Source of the DNA: Arthrobacter alpinus | GTDB taxonomy: Bacteria > Actinomycetota > Actinomycetes > Actinomycetales > Micrococcaceae | Assembly: GCF_900105965.1 (NCBI RefSeq) | Contig: NZ_FNTV01000001.1 | Coordinates: forward strand, 2,046,001-2,110,000 | DNA: 64,000 nucleotides | Reading direction: 5' to 3' | Part shown: in pieces, positions 54,655 through 63,215 of the stretch | How the letters are laid out: the number at the start of each line of letters is the position of its first letter | Position numbering within the stretch: the first letter of the stretch is position 1 | Program-made: the position numbers and the translations under genes | The notes under the pieces: generated by a model | Databases searched by the model: none | The model's input: only the letters and a program-made list of their open reading frames with translations | What the model was told of the DNA's origin: nothing

Positions 54655-55866
54655 ATGAGCGAAACACCAGAATCCGGCCAAGCCAAAGCCGGTCCCGCCC
54701 AGCCCGCATCGACAGGGCAGGTGGCCCAGCCACTGCGCGGGTTCCGGATAGGTGTCACCGCCCATCGCCGCGCCGGCGATTTGATCGAGGCGCTGGAACG
54801 CAAGGGCGCTACAGTCATGCACGCGCCGGCCCTGAAAATTGCGCCGGTTGAGGACGACGAGGCGCTGCGTGCCGAAACGGCCGCCGTCATCGCCGCCGCG
54901 CCCGACGTCGTCATGGTCACCACGGCGTACGGCATGCGCCGCTGGATCGAGGCCGCCGACGCCGCCGGGCAGGGCGAAGAACTGCTGGCCACCCTTGCCA
55001 CCTCCGCCATCTACGTGCGCGGCCCCAAGGCTCGCGGCGCTGTCAGGGCCGCAGGGCTCGACGACGACGGCATTAGCGCCGATGAAACCACCGCCACGCT
55101 CACCGATCTGGTCATTGACGCCGGAGTGGAGGGCAAGACAGTGGCCGTCCAGGTTCACGGCTACACGGACGTTGCGGCGCTGGAGCGTCTGCGCCAAGCC
55201 GGCGCCACGGTTTTGACCGTGACACCGTACCGCTGGGTCAACGCCGAGGACGGCGACAAACTGCCGCAGCTGATCGAGGCTGTCATCAACCGGGAGATCG
55301 ATGTCCTCACGTTCACCAGCGCACCTGCCGTGGACGCCGTACTCAGCACGGCCGATGCTCTGGGGCGTGGCGCCGAATTCCGTCACGCCCTGCGCCGGGA
55401 CGAGCGCAGCCCCAGCGGTGAGGGCCTGGGCGCGGTGGTGAGCGCCGCCGTCGGACCTGTCACGGCAGCCCCGCTGGTTCATGCCGGAATCACCCCCTTG
55501 ATCCCGGAGCGCTTCCGCATGGGAGCCCTGATCCGGCTCGTCAGTGAGTATCTGGAGAGCACCGGTGCCCTGCAGATCAAGAGCGCCGGATCTGTCTTGG
55601 AAATCCGCGGACAGTCGTTGAGCGTTGACGGAGTTCCCGTGCCTCTGGCGCCGGCGCCGCTGCAGCTTCTCAAGGCACTCATGGAAGCTGGCGGGACCAT
55701 TCGCTCCCATGCGGAGCTGTTGACAGCCATGGGCGTGGGCGATGCCGATCATGCCCTGCACATGACCATCAGCCGGCTGCGCGCCGCACTTCCTGACCCC
55801 ACCATTGTGGAAACCGTCCTCAAGCGCGGCTACCGGCTCCGGCCGCCCACGAATATGGCACGATAG
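54655..55866 (+). CDS. nnaR: HemD-like domain fused to OmpR-type winged helix, NnaR-type regulator
   Basis: A 403-residue protein from the ATG at 54655 with AAGGA upstream. Residues about 30-300 follow the uroporphyrinogen-III synthase fold (FRIGVTAHRRAGDLIEALERKGATV, VMVTTAYGMRRWIEA, VHGYTDVAALERLRQAG, LTFTSAPAVDAVL). Residues about 310-400 are an OmpR-type DNA-binding domain (LLKALMEAGGTIRSHAELL, MTISRLRAALPDPTIVETVLKRGYRLRP in parts). This fusion is the NnaR regulator of nitrate/nitrite assimilation in Streptomyces and Mycobacterium, acting with GlnR. Its place two genes after nirB-cobA supports that reading. Residual HemD activity cannot be judged. Confidence 0.8.
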   Translation: MSETPESGQAKAGPAQPASTGQVAQPLRGFRIGVTAHRRAGDLIEALERKGATVMHAPALKIAPVEDDEALRAETAAVIAAAPDVVMVTTAYGMRRWIEAADAAGQGEELLATLATSAIYVRGPKARGAVRAAGLDDDGISADETTATLTDLVIDAGVEGKTVAVQVHGYTDVAALERLRQAGATVLTVTPYRWVNAEDGDKLPQLIEAVINREIDVLTFTSAPAVDAVLSTADALGRGAEFRHALRRDERSPSGEGLGAVVSAAVGPVTAAPLVHAGITPLIPERFRMGALIRLVSEYLESTGALQIKSAGSVLEIRGQSLSVDGVPVPLAPAPLQLLKALMEAGGTIRSHAELLTAMGVGDADHALHMTISRLRAALPDPTIVETVLKRGYRLRPPTNMAR

Positions 55867-55898
55867 GTGTAACTAGTCGTACGCAGGAAGGTACCCTC

Positions 55899-56606
55899 AT
55901 GACCACCACCAGCCCCGCCTCAGAGCCCAACGGCACTGAAGATTTGGCCCGCTACATTGACCACACGCTGTTGGCGCCTGCGGCCAGCCGCGAAGACATC
56001 CTGAAGTTGTGCAAGGAAGCCGCCGAACACCACTTCAAGTCCGTGTGCGTCAACCCCATCTGGGTTGAGACGGCTAAGAAGGCGCTTCTGGGATCCGGGG
56101 TGTTGACCTGCACCGTTGTGGGCTTCCCGCTGGGCACCCACAACACCGACGTCAAGGTGTTCGAAGCCCGCGGGGCCACCATGGACGGCGCCGATGAGGT
56201 TGACATGGTCATCAACATCGCCTCCGCCCGCGCGCTGGACAGGGACTCGCTTGTCTCGGACATTTCGGCAGTGGCCGAGGTTGTTCACGGCGAGGACTCC
56301 CTGCTGAAGGTCATCATTGAGACCTCGCTGCTCAGCGATGCCGAGAAGGTGTTGGCGTGTGAGGCCGCAGTTGAGGCTGGCGCCGATTTCGTGAAGACCT
56401 CCACGGGCTTCAACGGCGGCGGCGCAACCGCGTCCGACGTCGCACTCATGCGCCAGACGGTGGGCCCGGACATTGGGGTCAAGGCCTCAGGCGGGGTGCG
56501 CTCACGTGAGCAGGCCCTGGAAATGATTGCGGCCGGCGCCACACGCATCGGCACCAGCGGCGGCATCGCGATCGTCACCGGCGGCACAGGAACCAGCGCC
56601 TACTAA
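55899..56606 (+). CDS. deoC: Deoxyribose-phosphate aldolase
   Basis: A 235-residue TIM-barrel aldolase that splits deoxyribose 5-phosphate to glyceraldehyde 3-phosphate and acetaldehyde. Motifs: YIDHTLLAPAASREDILKLC, SVCVNPIWV, CTVVGFPLGTHNTDVKVFEA, DEVDMVINI, the Schiff-base Lys in ADFVKTSTGF and IGVKASGGVRSREQAL. AGGAAGG precedes the ATG. It completes a deoxynucleoside route with the phosphorylase and mutase at 46-49 kb, and the acetaldehyde could feed the ALDH/ADH module. Confidence 0.95.
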   Translation: MTTTSPASEPNGTEDLARYIDHTLLAPAASREDILKLCKEAAEHHFKSVCVNPIWVETAKKALLGSGVLTCTVVGFPLGTHNTDVKVFEARGATMDGADEVDMVINIASARALDRDSLVSDISAVAEVVHGEDSLLKVIIETSLLSDAEKVLACEAAVEAGADFVKTSTGFNGGGATASDVALMRQTVGPDIGVKASGGVRSREQALEMIAAGATRIGTSGGIAIVTGGTGTSAY

Positions 56607-56688
56607 TCCGTACTAAGATCGATTACAGATCATCGCGCCGTTTTCGGTGCACCAGCTTAGCTCCCCCACCTTGGGGACAGGAGGAACC

Positions 56689-56913
56689 ATGTCCAGCAGC
56701 AGTTACCGTGGCGAGAACAGCCGTGCGCAGTCCATCGTTTTGTTCGTCATCTTCTTCGCCCTGTTCCTTGGCGGCATCTTCGCGCTGTCATTCCTGAGCT
56801 TGGAGAGCTTTGCGCACGCCTTTGTTCCGGCCGGTGCCGCACTGTTGCTGTGCTTCCTGGCGTACTGGGTTCCCATGACCATCATGGGCCGGTCGAACTC
56901 CGCAGGCGAGTAA
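56689..56913 (+). CDS. Small two-helix membrane protein, unknown function
   Basis: A 74-residue protein from the ATG at 56689 with an excellent CAGGAGG site. A short polar N-terminus, then hydrophobic segments at about residues 15-37 and 44-64, and a short polar tail GRSNSAGE. No family recognised. Stand-alone gene, 82 bp after deoC, followed by a long hairpin that would end both. Confidence 0.75.
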   Translation: MSSSSYRGENSRAQSIVLFVIFFALFLGGIFALSFLSLESFAHAFVPAGAALLLCFLAYWVPMTIMGRSNSAGE

Positions 56914-56960
56914 CCTGCTTTCAGCGCCCGCCGCGGCCTGAGCTTGCCGCGGTCTACGCG

Positions 56961-57028
56961 AAAATGCGCCCGCCTCCCATAAATGCGCCCCGTATACCGG
57001 TGTCATTTATGGGAGGCGGGCGCATTTT
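56961..57028. terminator. 25-bp-arm hairpin, bidirectional terminator
   Basis: Arms 56961-56985 and 57004-57028 (AAAATGCGCCCGCCTCCCAT...) are exact complements around an 18-base loop. T run on the plus side and, read in reverse, on the minus side too; it lies between convergent genes. Confidence 0.85.
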
Positions 57029-57062
57029 TGATTGGCTGCGCAGCCAGCGAGTGACTTGCCTG

Positions 57063-57344
57063 TTAAGTGGGGGTGGCTTCAATGCCCACAATGGTTGCCA
57101 CCAGGTCATCAATGGTTCTTTGCATCCATTGGCCGGCTTCAGCGGTGTCGATCCGCGAAGATTCATCGGGCGAGAGCCCGGCTCTGATGGCCAGGTAGCC
57201 TTCAAGCGTGTCCCTGAGCATTTCAACGAGGCCAATGACTTCCCTCGCCGCTTGAGCCTGGCAGTCCGCTTCAGTAAATGACGCCTCGTGTGCCGACCCA
57301 TCTGCCAGTGGCGGCAGATACGTTGCCAGTTCTTTCTTCAACAT
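57063..57344 (-). CDS. Hypothetical helical protein, 93 residues
   Basis: Starts ATG with GGGGGGAG eight bases upstream. The sequence is soluble and acidic, with predicted helices (EADCQAQAAREVIGLVEMLRDTLEGYLAI and TAEAGQWMQRTIDDLVATIVGI) and one cysteine. No recognised domain. The ribosome site, the codon pattern and the flanking terminator make a real gene likely. Function unknown. Confidence 0.65.
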   Translation of the reverse strand: MLKKELATYLPPLADGSAHEASFTEADCQAQAAREVIGLVEMLRDTLEGYLAIRAGLSPDESSRIDTAEAGQWMQRTIDDLVATIVGIEATPT

Positions 57345-57644
57345 GGCGCCACTCCCCCCTGCAAAAAATCGACGATTAAGGTCACGCCGGGGTCTGGGGC
57401 GAATACTTCAGTCTAGACGCACCCAGACCGACTGGATAGGGGCACCCTGCCAGTTATGACGCGGTGTTGTGGAACAGGCATAAGCTGTAGTGGTACCAGC
57501 AGATTCGTTGCACGATTCAAGCACTCTGACAAAGCCCAAGGAGGCGCCGCCCCGTGTCTCTCAATGCTTCATTGCCGGCCTTGTCCAGTGCAATCATGAA
57601 CGCTGCCCAATGGCACGTGGCGCCACTTTGGCCGCAGGCGCCAC
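57345..57644. other. 300-bp intergenic stretch without a recognised gene
   Basis: The stretch separates the hypothetical gene from the first GAF-ANTAR gene and should contain both promoters. It holds short GTGGCGCCA/TGGCGCCAC palindromic words near 57616-57640 like those in the hairpins elsewhere. No further feature seen. Confidence 0.4.
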
Positions 57645-58358
57645 ATGGCTGATCAATTAGCCGGGGAACTTGACGGCTTCGGCGCGGAGCTGTGCGCTGT
57701 TTTTCTGGCCACGCTGCCCATATCAGGCATGGCCATCTCGGCATTTCCCGGTCATGCCCCGGAAACCTCGATTTTCGCCAGTGACGCCACATCCGCCCGG
57801 ATTGACGAGCTGCAATTCGATTTGGGTGAGGGTCCGCGGTGGGAGGCCCTGCGAACCCGCCAGCCGGTGCTGCTGCCGAACGTGCAAGCGGATGGCCACG
57901 CCGCCTGGCCGGTCTTTGCCAAGGCCGTGCTTGATTACGACGTCGCAGCCTTGTTCGTGTTCCCATTGCTGTTGGGAGCCATGGATGTGGGGGTCATTGA
58001 ACTATATAGCTCCTCCCCAGGCTCCCTCAGTCGCGCTGACCATGCTGCGGCGCTTCAACTCTGCGACGCTGCTGCGTGGAAGCTGCTGCGACACATCTTG
58101 ACTGCCGGCCCGGGTGACGGAACTGGCGACAAGGACCCGGCCCTGGAGAAATCCTTGCTGTCCCGACGGGAAGTCCATCAAGCAACCGGAATGGTTCTGG
58201 CCCAGACCGGCCTGTCAGCGACAAATGCGCTTTTGTTGTTGCGTGCCCATGCCTTTTCCCAAGGTCTCACCGTAAGAGAGGTTGCCCGTGACGTGGTCAA
58301 CAAGGATCTCGACTTCACCCCACCCAATGAGGATGATGTCAGTGTTTCAGTGGAGTAG
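57645..58358 (+). CDS. GAF and ANTAR domain protein (first of pair)
   Basis: A 237-residue protein. Residues about 10-150 form a GAF sensor domain (LQFDLGEGPRWEALRTRQPVLLPNV, GAMDVGVIELYS). The last 70 residues are an ANTAR domain (LLSRREVHQATGMVLAQTGLSATNALLLLRAHAFSQGLTVREVARDVV, quoted as its core ATGMVLAQTGL and LRAHAFSQGLTVREVA). ANTAR proteins bind paired RNA hairpins and prevent transcription termination. The ATG is the only in-frame start after an upstream TGA. Nine bases separate it from a second GAF-ANTAR gene. Ligand and RNA targets unknown. Confidence 0.88.
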   Translation: MADQLAGELDGFGAELCAVFLATLPISGMAISAFPGHAPETSIFASDATSARIDELQFDLGEGPRWEALRTRQPVLLPNVQADGHAAWPVFAKAVLDYDVAALFVFPLLLGAMDVGVIELYSSSPGSLSRADHAAALQLCDAAAWKLLRHILTAGPGDGTGDKDPALEKSLLSRREVHQATGMVLAQTGLSATNALLLLRAHAFSQGLTVREVARDVVNKDLDFTPPNEDDVSVSVE

Positions 58359-58367
58359 AATCCGACT

Positions 58368-59087
58368 ATGGCGATCTTAAGCCGCGCCCGGCGCGTGAGT
58401 GCCGCTTTCGTCAAGATAGCGGATACCTTGGTGGCCGACTACGATGTTGTCGACCTGTTGCACACCCTTGTCGATGAATCAGTCGCGCTCCTCGATGCTG
58501 CCGCTGCGGGGCTGTTGTTGGTGGACCCGGCCGGCGATCTGCAGGTCATGGCCTCCACCAGCGAGAAAAGCCAACTCGTTGAGGTGCTTCAACTGGAGGC
58601 CGGGGTGGGGCCGTGCGTTGACTGTTTCCGCACGGGCACGGTCGTCGCAATCCATGACATTGCCGCCGATGGAGGGGCCTGGCCGCTCTTCCAATCCGCT
58701 GCGCTTTCTCAAGGCTTCGTTTCAGTTCATGCAGTTCCGATGAGGTTGCGCGGTCAAACCATTGGCGCCCTGAACCTTTTTAGGCACGAACCCGGTCCGC
58801 TCAGTGATGAGGATGCCGCCATCGCCCAGGCGTTCGCAGATGTGGCCACCATCAGTCTCTTGCAAGAGCGTGCTTTGCGGGAAAGCGCCGTGGTTAATGA
58901 GCAGCTTCAGCGGGCCCTGAACAGCAGAATCGTGATTGAGCAGGCCAAGGGCGTTATTGCGCATACGGCCAATGTGAGCATCGATGAGGCATTTTTCCTT
59001 CTCCGCGCCCATGCACGCTCGCACAATCTGCCACTCTCGGAGGCCTCCCAAAGCGTGGTGGAACGCAGCATCACCATCACCTCCTGA
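58368..59087 (+). CDS. GAF and ANTAR domain protein (second of pair)
   Basis: A 239-residue protein. GAF domain about 20-165 (LLDAAAAGLLLVDPAGDLQVMASTSE, EAGVGPCVDCFRTGTVVAIHDI, in parts; the Cys pair CVDC is noteworthy). ANTAR domain 175-235 with the canonical RIVIEQAKGVIAHTANVS and AFFLLRAHARSHNLPLSEASQSVV. Compared with its neighbour this one follows the ANTAR consensus (EQAKG) more closely. The two genes are co-transcribed and may form heterodimers. Likely RNA-binding antiterminator responding to a signal in the GAF domain. Confidence 0.9.
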   Translation: MAILSRARRVSAAFVKIADTLVADYDVVDLLHTLVDESVALLDAAAAGLLLVDPAGDLQVMASTSEKSQLVEVLQLEAGVGPCVDCFRTGTVVAIHDIAADGGAWPLFQSAALSQGFVSVHAVPMRLRGQTIGALNLFRHEPGPLSDEDAAIAQAFADVATISLLQERALRESAVVNEQLQRALNSRIVIEQAKGVIAHTANVSIDEAFFLLRAHARSHNLPLSEASQSVVERSITITS

Positions 59088-59127
59088 GTCGTCGCGCCTC
59101 TGGTGCTGTCCACGCGAATATTGCGCC

Positions 59128-59401
59128 GCCTGCCACTTCCGGCATGCGCCGAACTCACGCTGAGTTTGGCGCCAGCGGACAACATGCGCCAAATTCACAT
59201 CGAGTTCAACGCATACCGACGCAACTAAGCGGCCGGCACCGTCTCAAACCCGCTGCATAAGGCACGACGCCGGGCCGCCCGCCTGCCACTTCCGGCATGC
59301 GCCGAACTCACGCTGAGTTTGGCGCCAGCGGACAACATGCGCCAGATTCACCTCGAGTTCAACGCATACCGACCCAGTTACGTAGCTGGCACCGTCTCAA
59401 A
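59128..59401 (+). repeat. Tandem pair of dispersed repeats spanning the mfd 3' end
   Basis: Copies at 59128-59248 and 59281-59401 are nearly identical with a period of 153 bp. Each holds GCCTGCCACTTCCGGCATGC, TGGCGCCAGCGGACAACATG, GAGTTCAACGCATACCGA and GGCACCGTCTCAAA. The right copy contains the genuine last eight or so codons of mfd; the left copy carries a decayed duplicate of them with its own stop. A third, diverged copy is at 13135-13224. No other feature lies in 59088-59377. Confidence 0.88.
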
Positions 59402-62400
59402 GATCGCCTCAAGGACGCCCTGGGACCACTTGAGCACCTCTGCATCAGCCAGATCGCGGCCACCAATCCGGGCCGTCTTGGGCTTGGGGATCAGGATCGA
59501 GTTCAGTCCAGGCTTCACGATTGACCCGGGGTACATGCGGTTCAGGCGCATGACCTTGGATTCGGGCAGGTCGGCCGGGGCGAACTTGATGAAGTTGCCC
59601 TGCAGCGCCACATCGGACAACCCGGCAGTACGGGCCAGGACCTTGAAGTGCGCCACGGCAATGAGGTTGATCGCGGCAGGCGGCAATGCTCCGTACCTAT
59701 CCACCAATTCGGCCTCGACCTCAGCAATTTCTTCAATGGTCACCGCTGCAGCCAGCTTGCGGTAAGCTTCCAACCGCAGCCGCTCCCCCGGCACATACTC
59801 GTGCGGCAGGTGCGCATTGACGGGTAACTCGATCTTCATTTCCGCAACGCGCTCTTCACTGTCACCCCTGAACGAAGCCACAGCCTCGCCAACCAGGCGG
59901 ATGTACAGGTCGAAGCCCACACCCTGGATGTGCCCGGACTGTTCCCCGCCCAGCAGGTTTCCAGCACCACGGATTTCAAGGTCCTTCATGGCCAGCGCCA
60001 TACCGGCACCCAATTCGTTGTGGGCGGCAACGGCCTTGAGCCGTTCCAGCGCCACCTCACCCAGCGGTTTGTCGGCCGGGTACAAGAAGTAGGCATAGGC
60101 CCGTTCGCGGCCACGACCCACACGGCCACGCAGCTGGTGCAGCTGGGACAACCCATAGTTATTGGCCTGCTCCACGATCAGCGTATTGGCGTTGGAGATG
60201 TCCAGGCCGGTTTCAATGATGGTTGTGCACACCAGCACGTCAAAGCGCTTCTCCCAGAAGTCAACAATGATTTGTTCCAGCCGGGACTCAGACATCTGAC
60301 CATGTGCCACGGCCACGCGGGCGTCCGGGACTAGCTGCTGGATGTGGGCCGCTGTGCGATCGATTGATTTAACCCGGTTGTGCACATAAAACACCTGGCC
60401 TTCACGCATCAGCTCTCGGCGGATGGCCGCACCCACCTGCTTGTCGCTATGTGCACCAACGTACGTCAGCACGGGGTGTCGCTCCTCAGGCGGAGTTGCC
60501 AGCGTGGACGTTTCGCGGATGCCTGTCATGGACATCTCCAAGGTACGCGGGATGGGCGTGGCACTCATGGCCAACACATCCACGTTGGTGCGCATCTTCT
60601 TCAGCGCTTCCTTATGCTCAACACCAAAACGCTGCTCCTCATCAACAATCACCAGCCCCAGATCCTTGAACGCAAAGTCCTTGGACAAAAGCCGGTGCGT
60701 GCCGATGACAACATCCACCGTCCCATTGCGAACACCCTCGACGATCTCCTTGGATTCCTTGGTGGTCTGGAAGCGGGACAGCGGCCGGACGCGCACGGGG
60801 AAACCGGAGAAGCGCTCGTTGAACGTCTCAAAGTGCTGCTGTGCCAGCAGGGTGGTGGGCACCAAGACGGCTACCTGCTTGCCGTCCTGCACAGCCTTGA
60901 ACGCTGCGCGCACGGCAATTTCGGTCTTGCCGTAGCCCACGTCGCCGGAGATGAGCCGGTCCATGGGGACTTCCTTCTCCATGTCGGCCTTGACCTCGTT
61001 GATGGCCACCAGCTGGTCAGGCGTCTCAACATATGGGAACGCCTCCTCCAGCTCGGCCTGCCAGGGCGTATCAGGCCCAAAGGCGTGCCCCTTGGACGCC
61101 ATACGGGCAGAGTAGAGCCGGATCAGCTCGCCGGCGATCTCCTTGACGGCCTTGCGGGCCTTGGACTTGGTGGCTGCCCAGTCCGAGCCGCCCATCTTGG
61201 ACAGGGCCGGCGCGTCACCGCCCACGTAGGCCGTGACCTGATCCAGCTGGTCCGTGGGAACGAAGAGCTTGTCACCGGGTGCGCCGCGCTTGGACGGCGC
61301 GTACTCGAGCACCAGGTATTCGCGCAGTCCCGCAGCCCCGCCCACACCGGCCCCGGCAACCTTTCGCTGGATCAGTTCCACAAACTTGCCCACGCCGTGC
61401 TGTTCGTGGACCACGTGGTCGCCGGCCTGCAGCTGGAGAGGGTCGACGGCGTTGCGCCGCTTGGAGGGCATCTTGCGCATGTCTCGGGTGGAGACGGCGG
61501 AGGCCCGCCCCAGGAGGTCCGCCTCGGTCAGCAGCCCCAGCTTGAGGGAGTCCAGGACAAAGCCGCGTCCGGTGTCCGCCGTGGTGACTTCGATGATGCC
61601 CGGCTGCGGTTCGGCATCCAGCGATTCAACGCGCGACGCCGGGATGTTGGCTTCGTGGAATAGCTCGGCAAGGCGCTGGGCCGGGCCGGGGCCCTGAGTG
61701 GCAACCACAACGCGCCACTGGTCCTTGACCCGGGCGCCTATGAACTCCATCATTTCTGCCACGTCACCGCGGTAGCCCCGAGGTTCGCGGGCGGCCAGGT
61801 TCAGCACGTCGCTGGAGGTGTCCAGTTCCTCGTCTTGGACCAGGGAACTCATGGTCCACCAGCTCACGCCGTGGCCCTGTGCGGATTCGCGAGTTTGTGA
61901 CAGGGACCGGAAGCTGGCGGCGGCGAGGTCAACACCGCTGCCCGAAACGGTGGTCAAGTCCAAAGGCGCGCTGCCGCCGTCGGACGCGGTGGACCAGGCA
62001 GCCTCGAGGAATTCCTCGTTGGTGGATTCAAGATCGTGCGCCCTGGCACTGACCTTTTCGGGATCGAGGACCACGGTGATGGAGGTGGCGGGCAGCAGGG
62101 AGGTCAGCGGCACCATGCCGTCCACCAAGGCCGGAGCCAATGACTCCATGCCTTCCACTGCAATGCCGCCGGCAATCTTTTCCAGCATGGCCGCGGCGGC
62201 GGGCATGCTGTCCTTGAGCTTGGCGGCACGGCCCATCACGGTGGGGGTGATGAGGATTTCCCGGCAAGGGGGTGCATAGAGCTCGGTGGGGTGCACAACA
62301 CCGCCGGTGACAGAGGTCAGCGTCCGCTGATCGGCCACGCTGAACCAGCGCAGCGACTCCACCTCGTCGCCAAAAAACTCAATGCGGACAGGGTGGTTAT

Positions 62401-63010
62401 CCGTGGGCGAGAAGACGTCAAGGATGCCGCCGCGCACGGCGAACTCGCCACGGTGGGTCACCATGTCCACGCGGGAATAGGCGGCGTCGGCCAGTTTCTT
62501 GATGAGGTCAGCGAACGGAATCTCCTCGCCTGCTTTTACCCGCACCGGCACCAGCTCGCCCAAGCCGGCCACGAGCGGCTGAACCACGGCGCGGATGGGT
62601 GCCACGATCACGCGAAGGCGGGCTCCGGCGTCGAGCTCGGGATGGGCAAGGCGGCGCAGCACCGAGAGGCGGCGGCCCACGGTGTCCGATCGCGGGGACA
62701 AGCGTTCGTGCGGCAGTGTTTCCCAGCTCGGGAATTCAGCCACGGCACCGTCGGGAAGATAGGAACGCAGGGCGGCCACGGTGTCTTCGGCTTCGCGGCC
62801 GGTCGCGGTGACGGCAAGAACCACGCCGCCGGAGTCGGCAAGTGAAGCGAGTCCGTCGGCCACCTCGGCAAGGAGCACGGGGCGCATGCCTGCGGGGGCG
62901 CTGAACGCGATGTCGTCGCTCCGGGTGGCCGGGTCGGCACCGGCGTATGTGCGGACGCGGGCGAAGAGTGGATCGGCTGAGAGCGCGGTTCGCAACCCTG
63001 CAAGACTCAT
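59378..63010 (-). CDS. mfd: Transcription-repair coupling factor
   Basis: A 1,210-residue ATP-driven translocase that removes stalled RNA polymerase and recruits UvrA. The ATG at 63010 has AAGGAG ten bases upstream; the open frame beyond it is not family-like. N-terminal UvrB-like domain (SWETLPHERLSPRSDTVGRR, TVLVDPEK-like region), RNA polymerase interaction domain (AGDHVVHEQHGVGKFVELIQR), then helicase motifs: Walker A GDVGYGKTEIAVRAAF (about 690), DEEQRFGVEHKE (about 790), SATPIPRTLEMSMTGIR, and QLRGRVGRGRERAYAYF. The last codons lie inside a tandem repeat. Confidence 0.96.
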   Translation of the reverse strand: MSLAGLRTALSADPLFARVRTYAGADPATRSDDIAFSAPAGMRPVLLAEVADGLASLADSGGVVLAVTATGREAEDTVAALRSYLPDGAVAEFPSWETLPHERLSPRSDTVGRRLSVLRRLAHPELDAGARLRVIVAPIRAVVQPLVAGLGELVPVRVKAGEEIPFADLIKKLADAAYSRVDMVTHRGEFAVRGGILDVFSPTDNHPVRIEFFGDEVESLRWFSVADQRTLTSVTGGVVHPTELYAPPCREILITPTVMGRAAKLKDSMPAAAAMLEKIAGGIAVEGMESLAPALVDGMVPLTSLLPATSITVVLDPEKVSARAHDLESTNEEFLEAAWSTASDGGSAPLDLTTVSGSGVDLAAASFRSLSQTRESAQGHGVSWWTMSSLVQDEELDTSSDVLNLAAREPRGYRGDVAEMMEFIGARVKDQWRVVVATQGPGPAQRLAELFHEANIPASRVESLDAEPQPGIIEVTTADTGRGFVLDSLKLGLLTEADLLGRASAVSTRDMRKMPSKRRNAVDPLQLQAGDHVVHEQHGVGKFVELIQRKVAGAGVGGAAGLREYLVLEYAPSKRGAPGDKLFVPTDQLDQVTAYVGGDAPALSKMGGSDWAATKSKARKAVKEIAGELIRLYSARMASKGHAFGPDTPWQAELEEAFPYVETPDQLVAINEVKADMEKEVPMDRLISGDVGYGKTEIAVRAAFKAVQDGKQVAVLVPTTLLAQQHFETFNERFSGFPVRVRPLSRFQTTKESKEIVEGVRNGTVDVVIGTHRLLSKDFAFKDLGLVIVDEEQRFGVEHKEALKKMRTNVDVLAMSATPIPRTLEMSMTGIRETSTLATPPEERHPVLTYVGAHSDKQVGAAIRRELMREGQVFYVHNRVKSIDRTAAHIQQLVPDARVAVAHGQMSESRLEQIIVDFWEKRFDVLVCTTIIETGLDISNANTLIVEQANNYGLSQLHQLRGRVGRGRERAYAYFLYPADKPLGEVALERLKAVAAHNELGAGMALAMKDLEIRGAGNLLGGEQSGHIQGVGFDLYIRLVGEAVASFRGDSEERVAEMKIELPVNAHLPHEYVPGERLRLEAYRKLAAAVTIEEIAEVEAELVDRYGALPPAAINLIAVAHFKVLARTAGLSDVALQGNFIKFAPADLPESKVMRLNRMYPGSIVKPGLNSILIPKPKTARIGGRDLADAEVLKWSQGVLEAIFETVPAT

Positions 63011-63215
63011 GGGTGGTTTCTCCTTGTTGCATGACAACTTTTTGCCCAACGCAGGCGCATCGTGGCCGCCGCTGAAGTACATTCTTTGCCGTGCCGGACA
63101 GCACGAAAGCCCAAAACTTCGCAAGAAGCCTCGGGACGTTATCCAGCTTACTCGTGGCGGGTGGCCAAGGTATCGTAGGAGCTGCCCCAAACACACCCCC
63201 GATCTTGGAGGATCC

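Noticed and set aside
59128..59401. CRISPR-like array
   Set aside because: Only two long units with 153-bp period and no regular spacers; it is a tandem duplication.
60380..61663. 427-codon frame antisense to mfd
   Set aside because: No domain and no ribosome site; mfd on the other strand is unambiguous.
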